DNA from: Psococerastis gibbosa
Lineage: Eukaryota; Arthropoda; Insecta; Psocodea; Psocidae
DNA: 64,000 nucleotides
Assembly (NCBI GenBank): GCA_963971405.1
Contig: OZ020491.1
Location: forward strand, 21,508,855 to 21,572,854
Direction: 5' to 3'
Shown: piece by piece, positions 26,901 through 32,691 of the stretch
Position numbering within the stretch: position 1 is the first letter of the stretch
Layout: every line of letters begins with the position of its first letter
Notes under the pieces: generated by a model
Told to the model about the DNA's origin: nothing
Database searches by the model: none
What the model saw: only the letters and a program-made list of their open reading frames with translations
Made by a program: the position numbers and the translations under genes

Positions 26901-27601
26901 GGTTAACATGAAAAAAAGACTTTATAGTCTTATTGTTCGCCATTTGTATAGCAATAAAGTCGTTTATTTATTCATTCATTCATTCAAGAGCACGACTTCC
27001 CGTTTCAGATCAGCCGTTTCCAACGTCCAAATTGCCATTATGATCGCCAATCTTCACTAGAAGAGGCATATAAAGCAGAAGAAAAAGATCCCATACTTCA
27101 GCTAACTTAGACTCGTATCTGTACTTGGTCAAGTCATGCTTTGGCCTGTTTCATTGGGTCAATGGTAAGTTGTCTCAGCTTGTCCATTATCGATGGTAGG
27201 TTGACATCGAGGAAGAGTACCAGTTAGCCAATGGTCAAAAATTCGTACGGAAGCAATGAAAGTATTGTCCGAAATCCATGGGGTCATTGGCATTGGACAA
27301 GGGACCTATGGGCCACTAGAAGTAAAAAAAAAACTCTTTCAAAAAATAATAACTAACTATAGCTTAACTAACTTAAAACTTAGAAGAGACTCATCACTAA
27401 CCTGTTCATAGGGCATATTTTGAAGAGGCAGTCTCGGAACTTCTTGGGTGGGTTGTTGAGATCTCCACTGTCGGGGCACACGACGCAGCGATCATCTACC
27501 AGACCCAACGTGCTCAGGAAGCCTGTGACGGTGCCCTCGGCAAACAGCGAGACTATGTCCCCCAAGTGGAGGAAGCTCGCGGCTCCTACACCGTCGGACA
27601 T
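472..27601 (-). CDS. Itpr: Inositol 1,4,5-trisphosphate receptor, N-terminal 2116 codons (gene continues past left edge)
   Basis: IP3-gated calcium channel of the endoplasmic reticulum. Nineteen exons, each bounded by AG and GT, join in phase (minus strand, 5' to 3'): 27601-27402, 26098-25753, 24779-24406, 22430-22136, 21229-20903, 19244-18939, 16974-16729, 15788-14834, 12804-11924, 11400-11287, 10625-10419, 8504-8214, 7922-7791, 7225-6982, 6519-6313, 3861-3569, 3071-2952, 2509-2100, 871-472. They total 6348 bases with no stop. The translation aligns by eye along its length with human ITPR1 and insect receptors: suppressor domain (about 1-225), IP3-binding core (about 226-600), central helical repeats, and the RIH-associated domain (about 1925-2040). 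IP3 contacts are kept at R268, T270, G271, R272, R494, K498, R501, Y559, R560 and K561; a human Thr next to the first Arg is A269. The pore domain, roughly 600 residues in relatives, must lie left of position 1. Boundaries were worked out by eye; no transcript was available. Confidence 0.96.
945..1309. mobile_element. Hairpin MITE (GGCGG family), with a second hairpin inserted at its centre
   Basis: Outer arms 945-1015 and 1239-1309 are near-perfect reverse complements beginning GGCGCCCATTCCAC. They meet at the shared core GTGGTAGCAGACATT. The centre is interrupted by the inner element at 1016-1238. Lies in the intron after coding exon 18. Confidence 0.8.
1016..1238. mobile_element. Inner hairpin MITE nested in 945-1309
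   Basis: Ends GGCGGGGTTTCCACCGACCT and its complement. Arms also share GCATTGCAGAAT and GACGGAAAT. Removing it with one TA restores a perfect palindrome gactTAagtc at the outer centre, so it inserted at TA. A close relative lies at 22913-23157. Confidence 0.78.
1371..1592 (+). repeat. Dispersed repeat H, copy 1
   Basis: About 220 bases starting GACTCTTATCTGTACTTGGT, with GTCTCAGCTTGTCCATTATC inside. Related copies at 27110-27325 (+) and 61216-61442 (-). No coding sequence or terminal inverted repeat seen; possibly a SINE or LINE 3' end. Confidence 0.7.
2100..2509 (-). CDS. Itpr: Itpr coding exon 18 (residues 1847-1983), RIH-associated domain
   Basis: The first half ([20 protein letters not shown] onward) is divergent linker. 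The second half, [20 protein letters not shown] to [11 protein letters not shown], is nearly invariant in the family. Last Gly codon is split GG|C; donor GTAAGC. Confidence 0.95.
2590..2850. repeat. Degraded copies of family D hairpin element
   Basis: The pieces GTGGGCCTACTACGGCG and GGGATTAAAAATGTAA, and a second start GTGGGCCTACTATGGCG near 2824, match the ends and interior of family D (intact copies at 18708-18870 and 27846-28014). Lies in the intron between coding exons 17 and 18. Confidence 0.55.
2952..3071 (-). CDS. Itpr: Itpr coding exon 17 (residues 1807-1846)
   Basis: 40 codons: [20 protein letters not shown] through [20 protein letters not shown]. Matches human MKVAQQEIKATVTVNTSDL. 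Recovered from splice phase and homology; acceptor TTTTTTAG, donor AAG|GTAAGT. Confidence 0.94.
3320..3526. mobile_element. Palindromic element A, 207 bp
   Basis: Arms of about 95 bases beginning GTATAGTCCACGCAAAATGA fold back on themselves. Related half-copies lie near 31236 and 33415-33522. Sits in the intron between coding exons 16 and 17, about 42 bases from the exon 16 donor. Confidence 0.82.
3569..3861 (-). CDS. Itpr: Itpr coding exon 16 (residues 1709-1806)
   Basis: Encodes [16 protein letters not shown] followed by [30 protein letters not shown] and SQSFFK. The Met-Asp-Pro is internal, not a start, because the preceding bases complete an Ala codon in phase. A 207-base hairpin element ends about 42 bases past its donor. 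Confidence 0.95.
4012..4681. mobile_element. TTAA-flanked palindromic MITE (family C) carrying a nested hairpin
   Basis: Ends GAGTGTACAGCCCGTAGGAA and complement, flanked by TTAA at 4008-4011 and 4682-4685. Long complementary arms include GTAGAAGACTACTTCATGCA. A GGCGG-family hairpin (4275-4549) occupies the centre. TTAA duplication is known from piggyBac-type elements, but these ends do not look like piggyBac ends, so the superfamily is open. Other copies: 14266-14642, 51914-52308. Confidence 0.8.
4275..4549. mobile_element. GGCGG-family hairpin nested in 4012-4681
   Basis: Ends GGCGGCTATTCCACCGGCCA and complement. Arms of about 125 bases run through AGACTATTATGTAGATACTT to the core ATGGTAGCAGACATC. 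Its arm sequence is shared with copies at about 13770-14020 and partly 38128-38392, but not with copies at 21281, 28810 or 58171. Confidence 0.8.
4990..5460 (-). mobile_element. LINE fragment with RNase H domain, 3' end
   Basis: Minus-strand translation gives [20 protein letters not shown], the second half of a LINE-type RNase H domain, with an in-frame stop just after. Further on it reads [20 protein letters not shown] and ends in a (GAA)n tail at about 4990-5005. An old, 5'-truncated copy of a Jockey/R1/I-type LINE in the intron between coding exons 15 and 16. Confidence 0.72.
5653..6132 (-). CDS. Unassigned 159-codon ORF in an Itpr intron
   Basis: Starts [21 protein letters not shown] do not recognise it. 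The segment [14 protein letters not shown] faintly recalls FLYWCH-type zinc fingers, but the expected Cys/His are absent. Upstream bases (about 6133-6200) read [12 protein letters not shown], like the C-terminus of a LINE polyprotein, so the stretch is probably transposon-derived. No IP3-receptor similarity. Confidence 0.25.
   Translation of the reverse strand: MTWSNISVGLGRDLCRRDETFSPAMDISGATSYTTSPSLGKWRVVVQPIKGRLVATKGFVYVWKCPRPKKTWQVEAKIQKRLFNKGLVGLTLPAVLIVISGRGLTVIEQLGWRPLAGSSLIDSMSQMTINPAGNISPTNPWLNNITALPLTFTSRLKKN
6313..6519 (-). CDS. Itpr: Itpr coding exon 15 (residues 1640-1709)
   Basis: Encodes [20 protein letters not shown] through [20 protein letters not shown] to RYFGRQ, ending with one base of an Ala codon. 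Matches the human segment KCESGGFICKLIKHT and beyond. Confidence 0.95.
6982..7225 (-). CDS. Itpr: Itpr coding exon 14 (residues 1559-1640)
   Basis: Starts [20 protein letters not shown] and ends [11 protein letters not shown] plus one base of a Gly codon. I chose donor AAAG|GTAGGG because it keeps the family length. A second in-phase donor 9 bases further on (GTATGC) would add three residues and remains possible. Confidence 0.93.
7410..7700. repeat. Diverged family G-like repeat
   Basis: Contains GTTCCCCAAGTGGTTTGGAA and ATCCACTATAATCAGGAGGT, shared with the SINE-like family G at 8886-9634 and 51201-51438 and with the foldback at 52634-53687. The end AGTCAACTCCCTGAGGTGAT follows the foldback version. 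Confidence 0.65.
7791..7922 (-). CDS. Itpr: Itpr coding exon 13 (residues 1515-1558)
   Basis: 44 codons, [20 protein letters not shown] through [14 protein letters not shown] to LENQ, matching human VYHCNWLMPSQ and its surroundings. Acceptor TTTTTGCAG, donor GTGTGT. Confidence 0.95.
8214..8504 (-). CDS. Itpr: Itpr coding exon 12 (residues 1418-1514)
   Basis: Begins [20 protein letters not shown] and includes [20 protein letters not shown], ending KLLQ before GTAGGC. Phase 0 at both ends. Confidence 0.95.
8886..9634 (-). mobile_element. SINE-like family G copy, interrupted by a LINE
   Basis: About 240 bases once the LINE is removed. Flanked by a perfect 12-base duplication TAGTAAAACCCA (8874-8885, 9635-9646). 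On the minus strand it begins GGGCCGGCCGCCATACCATG and ends in a short CTA tail. It matches the copy at 51201-51438 end to end. Long duplication and short simple tail point to retroposition; its RNA source is not clear. Confidence 0.8.
8980..9475 (+). mobile_element. 5'-truncated LINE (RTE/CR1-like C-terminus) with (AAG)n tail
   Basis: Reads [20 protein letters not shown] and [11 protein letters not shown], then in another frame [11 protein letters not shown] and [15 protein letters not shown]: the end of a non-LTR reverse transcriptase. An internal loss with a frame change joins the two parts. Flanked by a perfect 13-base duplication AACCACTTGGGAA (8967-8979, 9476-9488). The family G copy at 51.2 kb shows the same site uninterrupted. 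Confidence 0.88.
10419..10625 (-). CDS. Itpr: Itpr coding exon 11 (residues 1349-1417)
   Basis: Encodes [20 protein letters not shown] through [10 protein letters not shown] to HPDCIPE. Phase 0 at both ends. Confidence 0.95.
10709..10961. mobile_element. MITE family L, copy 1
   Basis: Ends GAGGAGCATGACGTATGCAA and complement (about 25 bases). The interior shares GGTGGTATCACTGAAATCGT and CATCCCATAATGT with copy 2 at 13029-13249. Both sit in Itpr introns. Confidence 0.7.
11287..11400 (-). CDS. Itpr: Itpr coding exon 10 (residues 1311-1348)
   Basis: Short exon encoding [20 protein letters not shown] and on to [11 protein letters not shown], almost identical to the human segment. Found by splice phase. 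Donor AAG|GTGAGA, acceptor TTTTCAG. Confidence 0.95.
11451..11674 (-). mobile_element. tRNA-derived SINE, copy 1
   Basis: Minus strand begins with a tRNA-like head: box A-like TGTAGCGTAGTGGTACAGA and box B GGTTCGAGTCTCACAC. The body AGCCAACCTAGCGGAGTTAG (plus-strand reading) and an (AAATA)n tail follow. Same family as 32259-32471, 47666-47869, 59690-59915 and partial copies. Confidence 0.85.
11924..12804 (-). CDS. Itpr: Itpr coding exon 9 (residues 1017-1310), second RIH region
   Basis: Contains [20 protein letters not shown], a low-complexity Lys/Asp/Ser linker at about 1114-1166 (the usual length- and sequence-variable linker), then [19 protein letters not shown] and [14 protein letters not shown]. 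Donor GTTAGT. Confidence 0.95.
13029..13249. mobile_element. MITE family L, copy 2
   Basis: Ends GAGGAACATGTATGCAAAA and complement. Interior matches copy 1 through GGTGGCATCACTGGAATCAT. Lies in the intron before coding exon 9. Confidence 0.68.
13770..14025. mobile_element. GGCGG-family hairpin, left end damaged
   Basis: Long arms share TTGTTTGTTTTGTTTTAAG and TATCTACATAATAGTCTCCT. The core is TGCCTGCTACCATATTATAA. The right end reads GCCGGTGGAATTGCCGCCTA. The left GGCGG end is missing. Confidence 0.72.
14031..14093 (+). mobile_element. tRNA-derived SINE, 3' fragment
   Basis: ACTCCGCTAGGTTGGCTTTG and the TTATTTATTT tail match the 3' end of the SINE at 32259-32471. Confidence 0.7.
14266..14642. 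mobile_element. TTAA-flanked palindromic MITE (family C), uninterrupted copy
   Basis: Ends GAGTATACAGCCCGTAGGAA and complement, with TTAA at 14262-14265 and 14643-14646. About 377 bases, almost wholly self-complementary. Lies 190 bases from coding exon 8 on the downstream side. Confidence 0.82.
14834..15788 (-). CDS. Itpr: Itpr coding exon 8 (residues 699-1017), largest exon
   Basis: Begins [10 protein letters not shown], includes [31 protein letters not shown] and [17 protein letters not shown], and ends QAEG with a split Gly codon before GTATGT. Part of the helical-repeat arm between the ligand core and the central region. Confidence 0.95.
16729..16974 (-). CDS. Itpr: Itpr coding exon 7 (residues 617-698)
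   Basis: Begins [20 protein letters not shown], in phase with the LVRK end of the exon before, and ends in an acidic run EEDEE. Matches the human segment from [14 protein letters not shown] to GEDEEE. Confidence 0.94.
17110..17262. repeat. Short dispersed repeat with GAACCGGTCCGAG motif
   Basis: AAAAGAACCGGTCCGAGTTT followed by ACTCGAACATGCTTTC recurs at 4938-4985, and in weaker form at 53276-53326 and 46855-46890. Function unknown; possibly the end of a SINE or LINE. Confidence 0.5.
17390..18062 (+). repeat. Dispersed repeat F with (GACA)n, copy 1
   Basis: About 670 bases containing CATGCCGAATTTCATCAAAA, a GACA microsatellite near 17909-17940, ATCTCGGAATCGAAAATTTC and a C-run at about 17787-17801. 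An inverted copy lies at 32692-33357. Not coding as far as I can see. Confidence 0.78.
18708..18870. mobile_element. Family D hairpin MITE
   Basis: Ends CTGTGGGCCGATTATGGC and complement GCCATGATCGGGCCGCAG. The interior TTTTGAATAGCACTTTCCAT and TTATCTTGTTTACATTTTTA is shared with copies at 27846-28014, 54424-54530, 54668-54834 and 57776-57925. Confidence 0.75.
18939..19244 (-). CDS. Itpr: Itpr coding exon 6 (residues 515-616)
   Basis: Starts [20 protein letters not shown] and contains [14 protein letters not shown], whose Y559-R560-K561 match the last group of IP3 contacts. Ends FVGLVRK before GTAAGG. Confidence 0.95.
19891..20863 (-). mobile_element. 5'-truncated LINE with an open RNase H ORF and (TAA)n tail
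   Basis: Minus strand encodes about 280 uninterrupted codons: WYTDG and [44 protein letters not shown] (RNase H with its acidic residues), then a [20 protein letters not shown] zinc-knuckle-like end. Ends in ATT repeats (TAA on its own strand), as I-type LINEs do. Flanked by a perfect 10-base duplication AGCCTCTCTA (19881-19890, 20864-20873). Open frame plus intact duplication suggest a fairly recent insertion. Confidence 0.9.
20903..21229 (-). CDS. Itpr: Itpr coding exon 5 (residues 406-514), IP3-binding helical half
   Basis: Contains [11 protein letters not shown] and [13 protein letters not shown], which carries R494, K498 and R501, equivalents of mammalian Arg504, Lys508 and Arg511. The exon is closely flanked by transposons: a LINE copy begins about 39 bases past its donor (29 to the edge of the duplicated target) and a hairpin element lies about 50 bases before its acceptor. 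Confidence 0.95.
21281..21440. mobile_element. GGCGG-family hairpin MITE
   Basis: Ends GGCGGGATTTCCATTGAGCT and complement. Arms include GCACTCATTTGCAGAATGCA and ACATGACGTTGAC, leading to the core GTGGTAGCAGACGTCATTAA. Lies 50 bases upstream of the acceptor of coding exon 5. Confidence 0.85.
22136..22430 (-). CDS. Itpr: Itpr coding exon 4 (residues 308-405), MIR/beta-trefoil 2
   Basis: Begins [18 protein letters not shown] and ends [11 protein letters not shown], then GTACGT. Contains FELDPTTL and the conserved NTWVHST motif. Forms the rest of the second trefoil of the ligand-binding core. Confidence 0.95.
22520..22812 (+). mobile_element. LINE 3' remnant
   Basis: Plus-strand frames read [28 protein letters not shown] and LRHWFGKS, the C-terminus of a common insect RTE/CR1-like LINE, ending in a TAA repeat. 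Several frame changes; old. Confidence 0.65.
22842..23157. mobile_element. Partial GGCGG hairpin (22842-22912) with inner hairpin 22913-23157
   Basis: The left arm GGCGCGGTTTCCACCGACC runs to GGTAGCAGATATTATT and then stops where an inner element begins (GGCGGGGTTTTCACCGACCT). The inner copy matches 1016-1238. The outer right arm is not present. Confidence 0.65.
23381..23535. repeat. Hairpin with a tRNA-like centre
   Basis: Arms AGAGGATATAGAAAAAC and AAGCTTGGCGGGAT are repeated in inverted order at 23500-23535. The loop reads CCAGCGGTTAAGACGCCACG and GGCGTCGATCCCGCC, resembling box A and box B of a tRNA head. Probably a SINE head inside a foldback. Confidence 0.5.
23830..24260 (+). mobile_element. 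Old LINE 3' remnant
   Basis: Frames read [18 protein letters not shown] and [16 protein letters not shown], the same kind of C-terminus as at 8980-9475 but with more breaks. Lies in the intron between coding exons 3 and 4. Confidence 0.6.
24406..24779 (-). CDS. Itpr: Itpr coding exon 3 (residues 183-307), start of IP3-binding core
   Basis: Includes [16 protein letters not shown] and FLRATGR. R268 and R272 match the phosphate-contacting Arg265 and Arg269 of mammalian type 1 receptor. The middle residue equivalent to human Thr266 is Ala. Last codon split AG|A; donor GTGGGT. Confidence 0.95.
25093..25697. repeat. Foldback element K
   Basis: Arms at about 25093-25215 and 25615-25697 share AGCAGTAAAAATCCCGGGGT and TATATTCGACTGGAGTAGAA in inverted order. 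The inner part is GC-rich with CACTGTCCGG-like subrepeats. Lies in the intron between coding exons 2 and 3. Confidence 0.65.
25753..26098 (-). CDS. Itpr: Itpr coding exon 2 (residues 68-182), suppressor domain
   Basis: Begins [12 protein letters not shown] and includes the invariant stretch [20 protein letters not shown], ending VVLGDK before GTAAGG. It completes most of the first beta-trefoil, which lowers IP3 affinity and couples ligand binding to the pore in the family. Length matches relatives. Confidence 0.95.
26221..26391 (+). mobile_element. LINE C-terminal fragment
   Basis: Reads [39 protein letters not shown] and [12 protein letters not shown] before a stop: the end of a LINE polyprotein, open for about 56 codons. 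Starts 120 bases upstream of coding exon 2. Confidence 0.75.
26455..26996 (+). mobile_element. LINE 3' end with (TTCA)n tail
   Basis: Coding trace [20 protein letters not shown] near 26520-26580 is followed by a 3' untranslated part, a CAATAAAG signal at 26951 and a TTCATTCATTCATTCA tail. Related to the remnant at 22520-22812. Confidence 0.6.
27110..27325 (+). repeat. Dispersed repeat H, copy 2
   Basis: GACTCGTATCTGTACTTGGT through TTGTCCATTATCGATGG to GGGTCATTGGCATTGGACAA. Matches copies at 1371 and 61216. Confidence 0.72.
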
Positions 27602-27606
27602 TTTGC
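27402..27606 (-). CDS. Itpr: Itpr coding exon 1 (residues 1-67), start codon
   Basis: ATG at 27601-27599 in the context GCAAAATG, close to the insect start consensus. Five untranslated bases precede it, directly after a pyrimidine-rich acceptor (TTTTTTTAG), so at least one untranslated 5' exon lies to the right. Encodes [20 protein letters not shown] and continues to CPMNR, the start of the suppressor domain. The Arg codon is split AG|A across the donor GTTAGT. Confidence 0.95.
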
Positions 27607-27639
27607 CTAAAAAAAGAGTCACTTTTTAGTCAGTATTAT

Positions 27640-27805
27640 ATAATTTTTTTTTCTTCTTCTTCGGCCGGTACTCCCCTGCGCCGAAGGAATATATTTATTA
27701 ATTAACAATTATACCCTTATAATACAAATAACCTGTGGGCCCCCAAGTTAATCAATAATAATAAATTTCTTCTTCTTCGGCCCCTGCGCCGAAGAATTAA
27801 ATAAA
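27640..27805. repeat. Paired CTTCGGC hairpins with TTC tails
   Basis: TTCTTCTTCGGCC with CCCTGCGCCGAAG occurs twice, at 27651-27687 and 27769-27796, each beside a simple repeat. They look like short remnants of LINE 3' ends in the intron upstream of coding exon 1. Confidence 0.45.
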
Positions 27806-27845
27806 TAATAATAATCACTTCACTTTTCACTTTTTTCCTTAGCCT

Positions 27846-28014
27846 GCAGGCTGATCATGGCGATTATAATACCGGGGTTTAAATAATACCCTGGAATTAA
27901 AAATGTAAACAACAAAATTTTGAATGGCACTTTCCATTATAAAATTATCTTGTTTACATTTTTAATACCAGGGATTATTTAAACCCCGGTATTATAATCG
28001 CCATGATCAGCCTG
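27846..28014. mobile_element. Family D hairpin MITE
   Basis: Arms of about 60 bases beginning GGCTGATCATGGCGATTATA and AATACCGGGGTTTAAATAAT are nearly perfect complements. Shares its centre with 18708-18870. Confidence 0.82.
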
Positions 28015-28109
28015 GAGTAACCACGGACAAGGTGCATATATTGAAGGAAAAAAAATGTTATAAGTATAATTATCACGCTCAAGCTTCCACTTATCGAGGG
28101 TACTCGTAT

Positions 28110-28129
28110 AATATATATATATAATAATA

Positions 28130-28160
<31 letters not shown>

Positions 28161-28182
28161 GTAATAATAATAATAATAAAGT
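28110..28182. repeat. AT and TAA microsatellite
   Basis: Runs of ATAT followed by about a dozen AAT/TAA units with one interruption. Confidence 0.85.
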
Positions 28183-28809
28183 CTATATTGAAAAAAATGA
28201 AGACACAGCTAGATTAGGGCCCTCTCTTACACCTAGTGCATATCAACGATAGTTTAATTGAAATATATGTACATAATAAACTACATTCACACCGAATATC
28301 AGTCATACCTTCAATTCACGATAACAGTCACACTAATTCAAATTCGCTACCATCTACGTTCATTTTCTCACACATTCATTCATGTATCGCATATATGGAA
28401 AAAAAATTAGGCAGTGTTTCTTTCTTATAAACCTTGTGAGACTTGTCTTAAACAGAGACTACGTTCTATGTAAATTAAACCAACTGCAAGCTTTTCTTGT
28501 GGTTACGCCAGACCCGCTCCCGCAACCGTCTGTTCTAAACAGGACCTAAGGAATACTGGACTGCACCGTTATGTCCCGATGCGTGTGAGTGTCGTGCAGT
28601 ATTTCTCACATAAACATTTCAAGGTGTGGTGGGCACGGCCCTAAGTAGAAGTTACTTCTATCATCCGGTAACCGTAAGTCTGTAACAACGTTCCCCAATC
28701 AGGGCCGGACTAACCAACTCTGGGCCCCAAGGCAATGAAATTGGTGGGCCCCCTCCCCCTCTATATCTGTAGTCTTACTAGGTAAGGTTATTAACATTGC
28801 AACTTAGAA

Positions 28810-28958
28810 GGCGGGTATTCCACCGACGTCAATAGTGATTGTGTCGGTGATATTGAAGTGGTAGCAGACATTTTTAGACTGTCTTTAATGTCTGCTACAA
28901 CGTCCATCACGTCAATACCACCATGACTATCACTATTGACGTCGGTGGAAAAACCGCC
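28810..28958. mobile_element. GGCGG-family hairpin MITE
   Basis: Ends GGCGGGTATTCCACCGACGT and complement. Arms GTCAATAGTGATTGTGTCGG lead to the core GTGGTAGCAGACATT. The arm sequence differs from other members. Confidence 0.85.
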
Positions 28959-28999
28959 TAGTACTAAAAACAAACTACATCATATTCTATTTAAATATA

Positions 29000-30960
29000 T
29001 ATATTTTTTTTATTATTGATATTAAGGTTTTGGCGGGAAAACCTTCTGTTTCAAAAATTCGGTTTTTACAATATTATGAAAAGTACATTTTTCAAAGTAT
29101 TATGAAAAGTTTTGAAAAATTACATGATAAATTAACTTTTTTTTTTTAATTTGGCTCTCAGGCAGCTCTGGGCCCATAGGCAGTTGCCAAATGTGGATAG
29201 TCGGTGATCCGGCACTGTCCACAATGAAGACACCATGAGACAAATTCATCCTTGACATGATGCATCGACTGATGTGGGTCAATAGGGCTGGATTAACTGG
29301 AAAGCTGTAGGACTGTCTCTCGCTCATTATGAGCAAAATTGTTTATCGAAACTCTCATAATAAGCATTCGCGTCAAACTAATAATCCAGTTAACAGATAA
29401 CACAGACAAATGAGACAATACTACAGAACTTACAATTCCCCACCAAATCCATCATTAATCCACACAATAAAAAGCCAAAAGCAATAAATTCTTCAGAGAT
29501 AACGGCTTCCTAATAACGTAACTAATTACACTCGTGTTATTTAAAACTTCTGATTGGTTAACATATGAACAATGTTCCAACGAACTGTGGGATGGCAAGA
29601 GACTACCGAGCAAGCCCACCATTAAACAAACGGCAGTTAACTACCGCTAAATTTAGACTCTGGAGCATTAAGCAATGATTTTATGAGTTTCATAATTCAT
29701 CAGACAGTTAAGACTGCTTCTTTGAGGGGAAAATAGTAAAAAGAAGCCAACTCGGCGGCCATAAATTTGCTAAAGTGGCCCAGTGACTACTAATTGTTTT
29801 CACTGCATAGCTTATAGGGGATTTAGCTGCCATGCGTAAACCTATTCTACTGTATGGGTTTGTTGTGTTGCTTTCTTATTTATTTTCTATTTATGCGTAG
29901 TACTAGTGTAACGAAAGTTTGTGATGGTCAAAATGTTCGATTCTGAGATTTCGACGGACAAAAACAACAACCTGTCTAAACCATCATTTGTGGAGACACC
30001 CGCAATTGCAATTCTACAACCATATCACGCCTCTGTCCTCAGCAACCTCCTTGCCCAATACGCTCAATAAATAATTTTTTAAAAAAAGTTTCAGGTAAGC
30101 GCGAATTTTTTAAAATGAAAGCCTAAAAAAATATGATTAGCATATGAAGCAGCGTGTTGACAATAAAACCTTGTCTCTCATCATAACCTTTTAACGGCTC
30201 AAATGAATTAGTGGTAATTAGGGGTTATTTACTTATTAGGGTATATGGTTCCCTGAATAATTTTACCTATTGTGTTCATACTTAGTGGTTGCTGATCAAG
30301 ATTTAAAAATGAGTAACTTTTAGAATGTGAAATAAGCTACATGATACTATCTTGTAATTGATCGGGAGCAATTCTGTAGGATAATTCCTATACCCTGCGA
30401 GCAGGTACGATTTATGTAAGATTAATTAATTAATTAAAGGTAATTAAAGGTTATTCAGACACATCTTCAATGTAAAACAAGAAGGCTCAAAACAGTAACG
30501 CTTCATTAGAAATAAAAAATCGATACCTTCAGAAATCTCAGGTAAATTCAACACATCCATAGCGGAAGATGACAAATACTATTAACCATCAAATTCAATT
30601 GTCCTTATTTTGTTGAATTTAGTACAAAATCACCACTGTCAGTATCTGTCATAGCTACAAACATCAGTGAACACGTAACGAATTACTACTGTTCCTTCCT
30701 GCCTAATGAAAGTCATATTTATGGAGACATTAAGTTGCACTGCAAGATAAAGTAAAGCCCTAGGTCACGCCCCACTTCTCAATGCATTGTCAATGCAGGC
30801 TTAGAGGTAAGCTTTGCGGCAACAATTATTACTATTTTTATATAGGCTATCTATCAACAGAGTGAGGAATAAGGAATTTAATAAGGAAGTGCTAGTGGCT
30901 TAATTAAATTCACGACCAGCTCAGTTTTGCAGAGATGAGCTAATTTTATTATTATAGTGA
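29000..30960. other. Stretch without recognised genes
   Basis: AT-rich, presumably the 5' intron or flank of Itpr. A short piece of repeat F (GTGATGGTCAAAATGTTCGA and GAGATTTCGACGGA, about 29908-29970) and GGGCTGGATTAA-type fragments near 29150-29300 are present. I see no promoter or untranslated exon I can support. Confidence 0.4.
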
Positions 30961-30981
30961 AACTGGGGAACTTGAATCTCA

Positions 30982-31200
30982 ATGAGAAAAAATTCTAGAA
31001 CCTTGGCACGCACCATCAATGAGGGCACAGTGAAAGGAGCCAATAGAAGAAGAAGGCCGAGGAAGAAATTCATGAATCAACTGAAGAAGGACACAGGAGA
31101 TCGAACGTACCAAGAGCTGAAGAGGAAGGCGCAGGACCGAAACAGCTGGAGGATGATATGCAGAGAGTTGCTGCCAGTCGTTGAGATTGTGACCTCAGAA
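30982..31200 (+). mobile_element. LINE C-terminal fragment
   Basis: Reads RRRRPRKKFMNQLKKDTGDR and YQELKRKAQDRNSWRMICRE, the C-terminal end typical of RTE/CR1-like reverse transcriptase proteins. Truncated at both ends. Confidence 0.65.
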
Positions 31201-32258
31201 GGTGTTGTATTTAATATACTTCAAGCCGGCATCAGTAATAGTCTACGCAAAATGAGAAAAGTATGGATTTGGAATGTTTTGGTACTGTGCGACACTGTAA
31301 CAATTTCGATTGCACCATTTTGTTATACCTTGCATCCAATGCATTTCCCCTATACAGCTATAATGAAAACACTTAGGACGGTTTTGTTCGAATGGACCTA
31401 TTTTTTTGTTTTAGCAGGAGCACACGAACTTAACGTCAACTAACTGAATATCATATCATGAATGTTGTACACAAAACTACAAAGATTCTGTATTCTATAT
31501 TAAATGTAAAAAGAGCATCAATGCGGATACGTCGGAAACTCGATCGTAGGGTGTCATAAAGTAAAAAACATGTTCATCTTTGTTTTGGTATACAGTATGT
31601 TAACTTTTGGAACTCATCCTTAGTGGCTGATACTGTTGGCGTCTCAGAACAGCCTCGGAATTAGGGACCCGATCTGTCCAAGTTATGCGCCGCATTCATC
31701 TACATTTCCACATTACAATAAAAATATTTACATAGGCTAACGTACACTTGTTTTGTACCTATTTTTCGACATTCCTGTTGGAATCATTTTGTTTTTTCGT
31801 TGAAACAATAGGGATTTGATAAGGAGAGAACTAGTGGAGCGCACATCAGAATTAATTGAGCCGCAAATATGCCTACTTCTGGAGTAGGCTACGCTATATG
31901 ATAATATTGCATCCCGGTGCTAGGGAAGACTGGGTGAGTAATGTGCTTCTTCTATCAACGAAAGCCTAGAACCTATGCTCGGGCCGCATGCAATGCACAA
32001 AAAAGACCAGAGCTCTGGAAGAATAGTCCTTTACTTTTAATTGGTGAAAGTGCCTTCTAAGGTCGGATTTGTATAAAACAGAAATAGGAATAACCATACT
32101 TCTACGTTGGCTAGCAATTCCACTTGTCAGTTTTTCTTCAATTTTGAAAATGACATTGACGGAAATAGCTTGACATGCAGCTTGCAAATGAAAATATGGT
32201 TGAATTGAATATACTAGATACGGTACCTACTCTACTTTTTTTTACATTTAATTCAGAA

Positions 32259-32471
32259 TTCAGGACATGTAGAGTAGTGGTACGGACCCTGATTTTCACC
32301 CAAAAAGTTGTTGGTTCGAGTCCTACACTTCCTACATTTTATGGCCATGCTTCAGAGGGCATGTAAAGCAGGCGGTCCCGGGTCTTCCTAGTTGAGTGTA
32401 AGAGAGGGCTTTATAGCCCTAACTCCGCTAGGTTGGCTTAGTAATAGAACAAAAAAGTCCTTATTTATTTA
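32259..32471 (+). mobile_element. tRNA-derived SINE, best copy
   Basis: Head GACATGTAGAGTAGTGGTAC (box A-like) and GTTGGTTCGAGTCCTAC (box B). Body AGAGGGCTTTATAGCCCTAA, then AACTCCGCTAGGTTGGCTTA, tail TTATTTATTTA. Flanked by a perfect 10-base duplication TAATTCAGAA (32249-32258, 32472-32481). Confidence 0.9.
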
Positions 32472-32691
32472 TAATTCAGAAGCTTAGAAGTTTTGACGCA
32501 AACAGTAACAGCCACGAAGGGTTTCGACTTCAATGGCAAGGTGGTAGCGTGCTTGTACTTGTGCAAGTCTCTACAAGCCATGCGATCGGAGACGTGTCGT
32601 AGCTCAACGCGGGTACTAACCTACAGAGGCGACTGAAGAGGTCAATTGGATACAATCATTAAATTGTTTGTATGCGACTAACCTTTTTTGC

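Noticed and set aside
28110-28182. AT/TAA array considered as a CRISPR-like or satellite array
   Set aside because: Simple microsatellite without spacers or longer repeat unit.
27607-30000. Itpr promoter and untranslated first exon
   Set aside because: The acceptor at 27607 shows an upstream exon must exist, but no donor or promoter motif stands out enough to call.
32263-32330. Possible tRNA gene (box A and box B)
   Set aside because: The same text recurs with a constant body and tail at several loci and has a target duplication, so it is a SINE head. No proper acceptor stem was seen.
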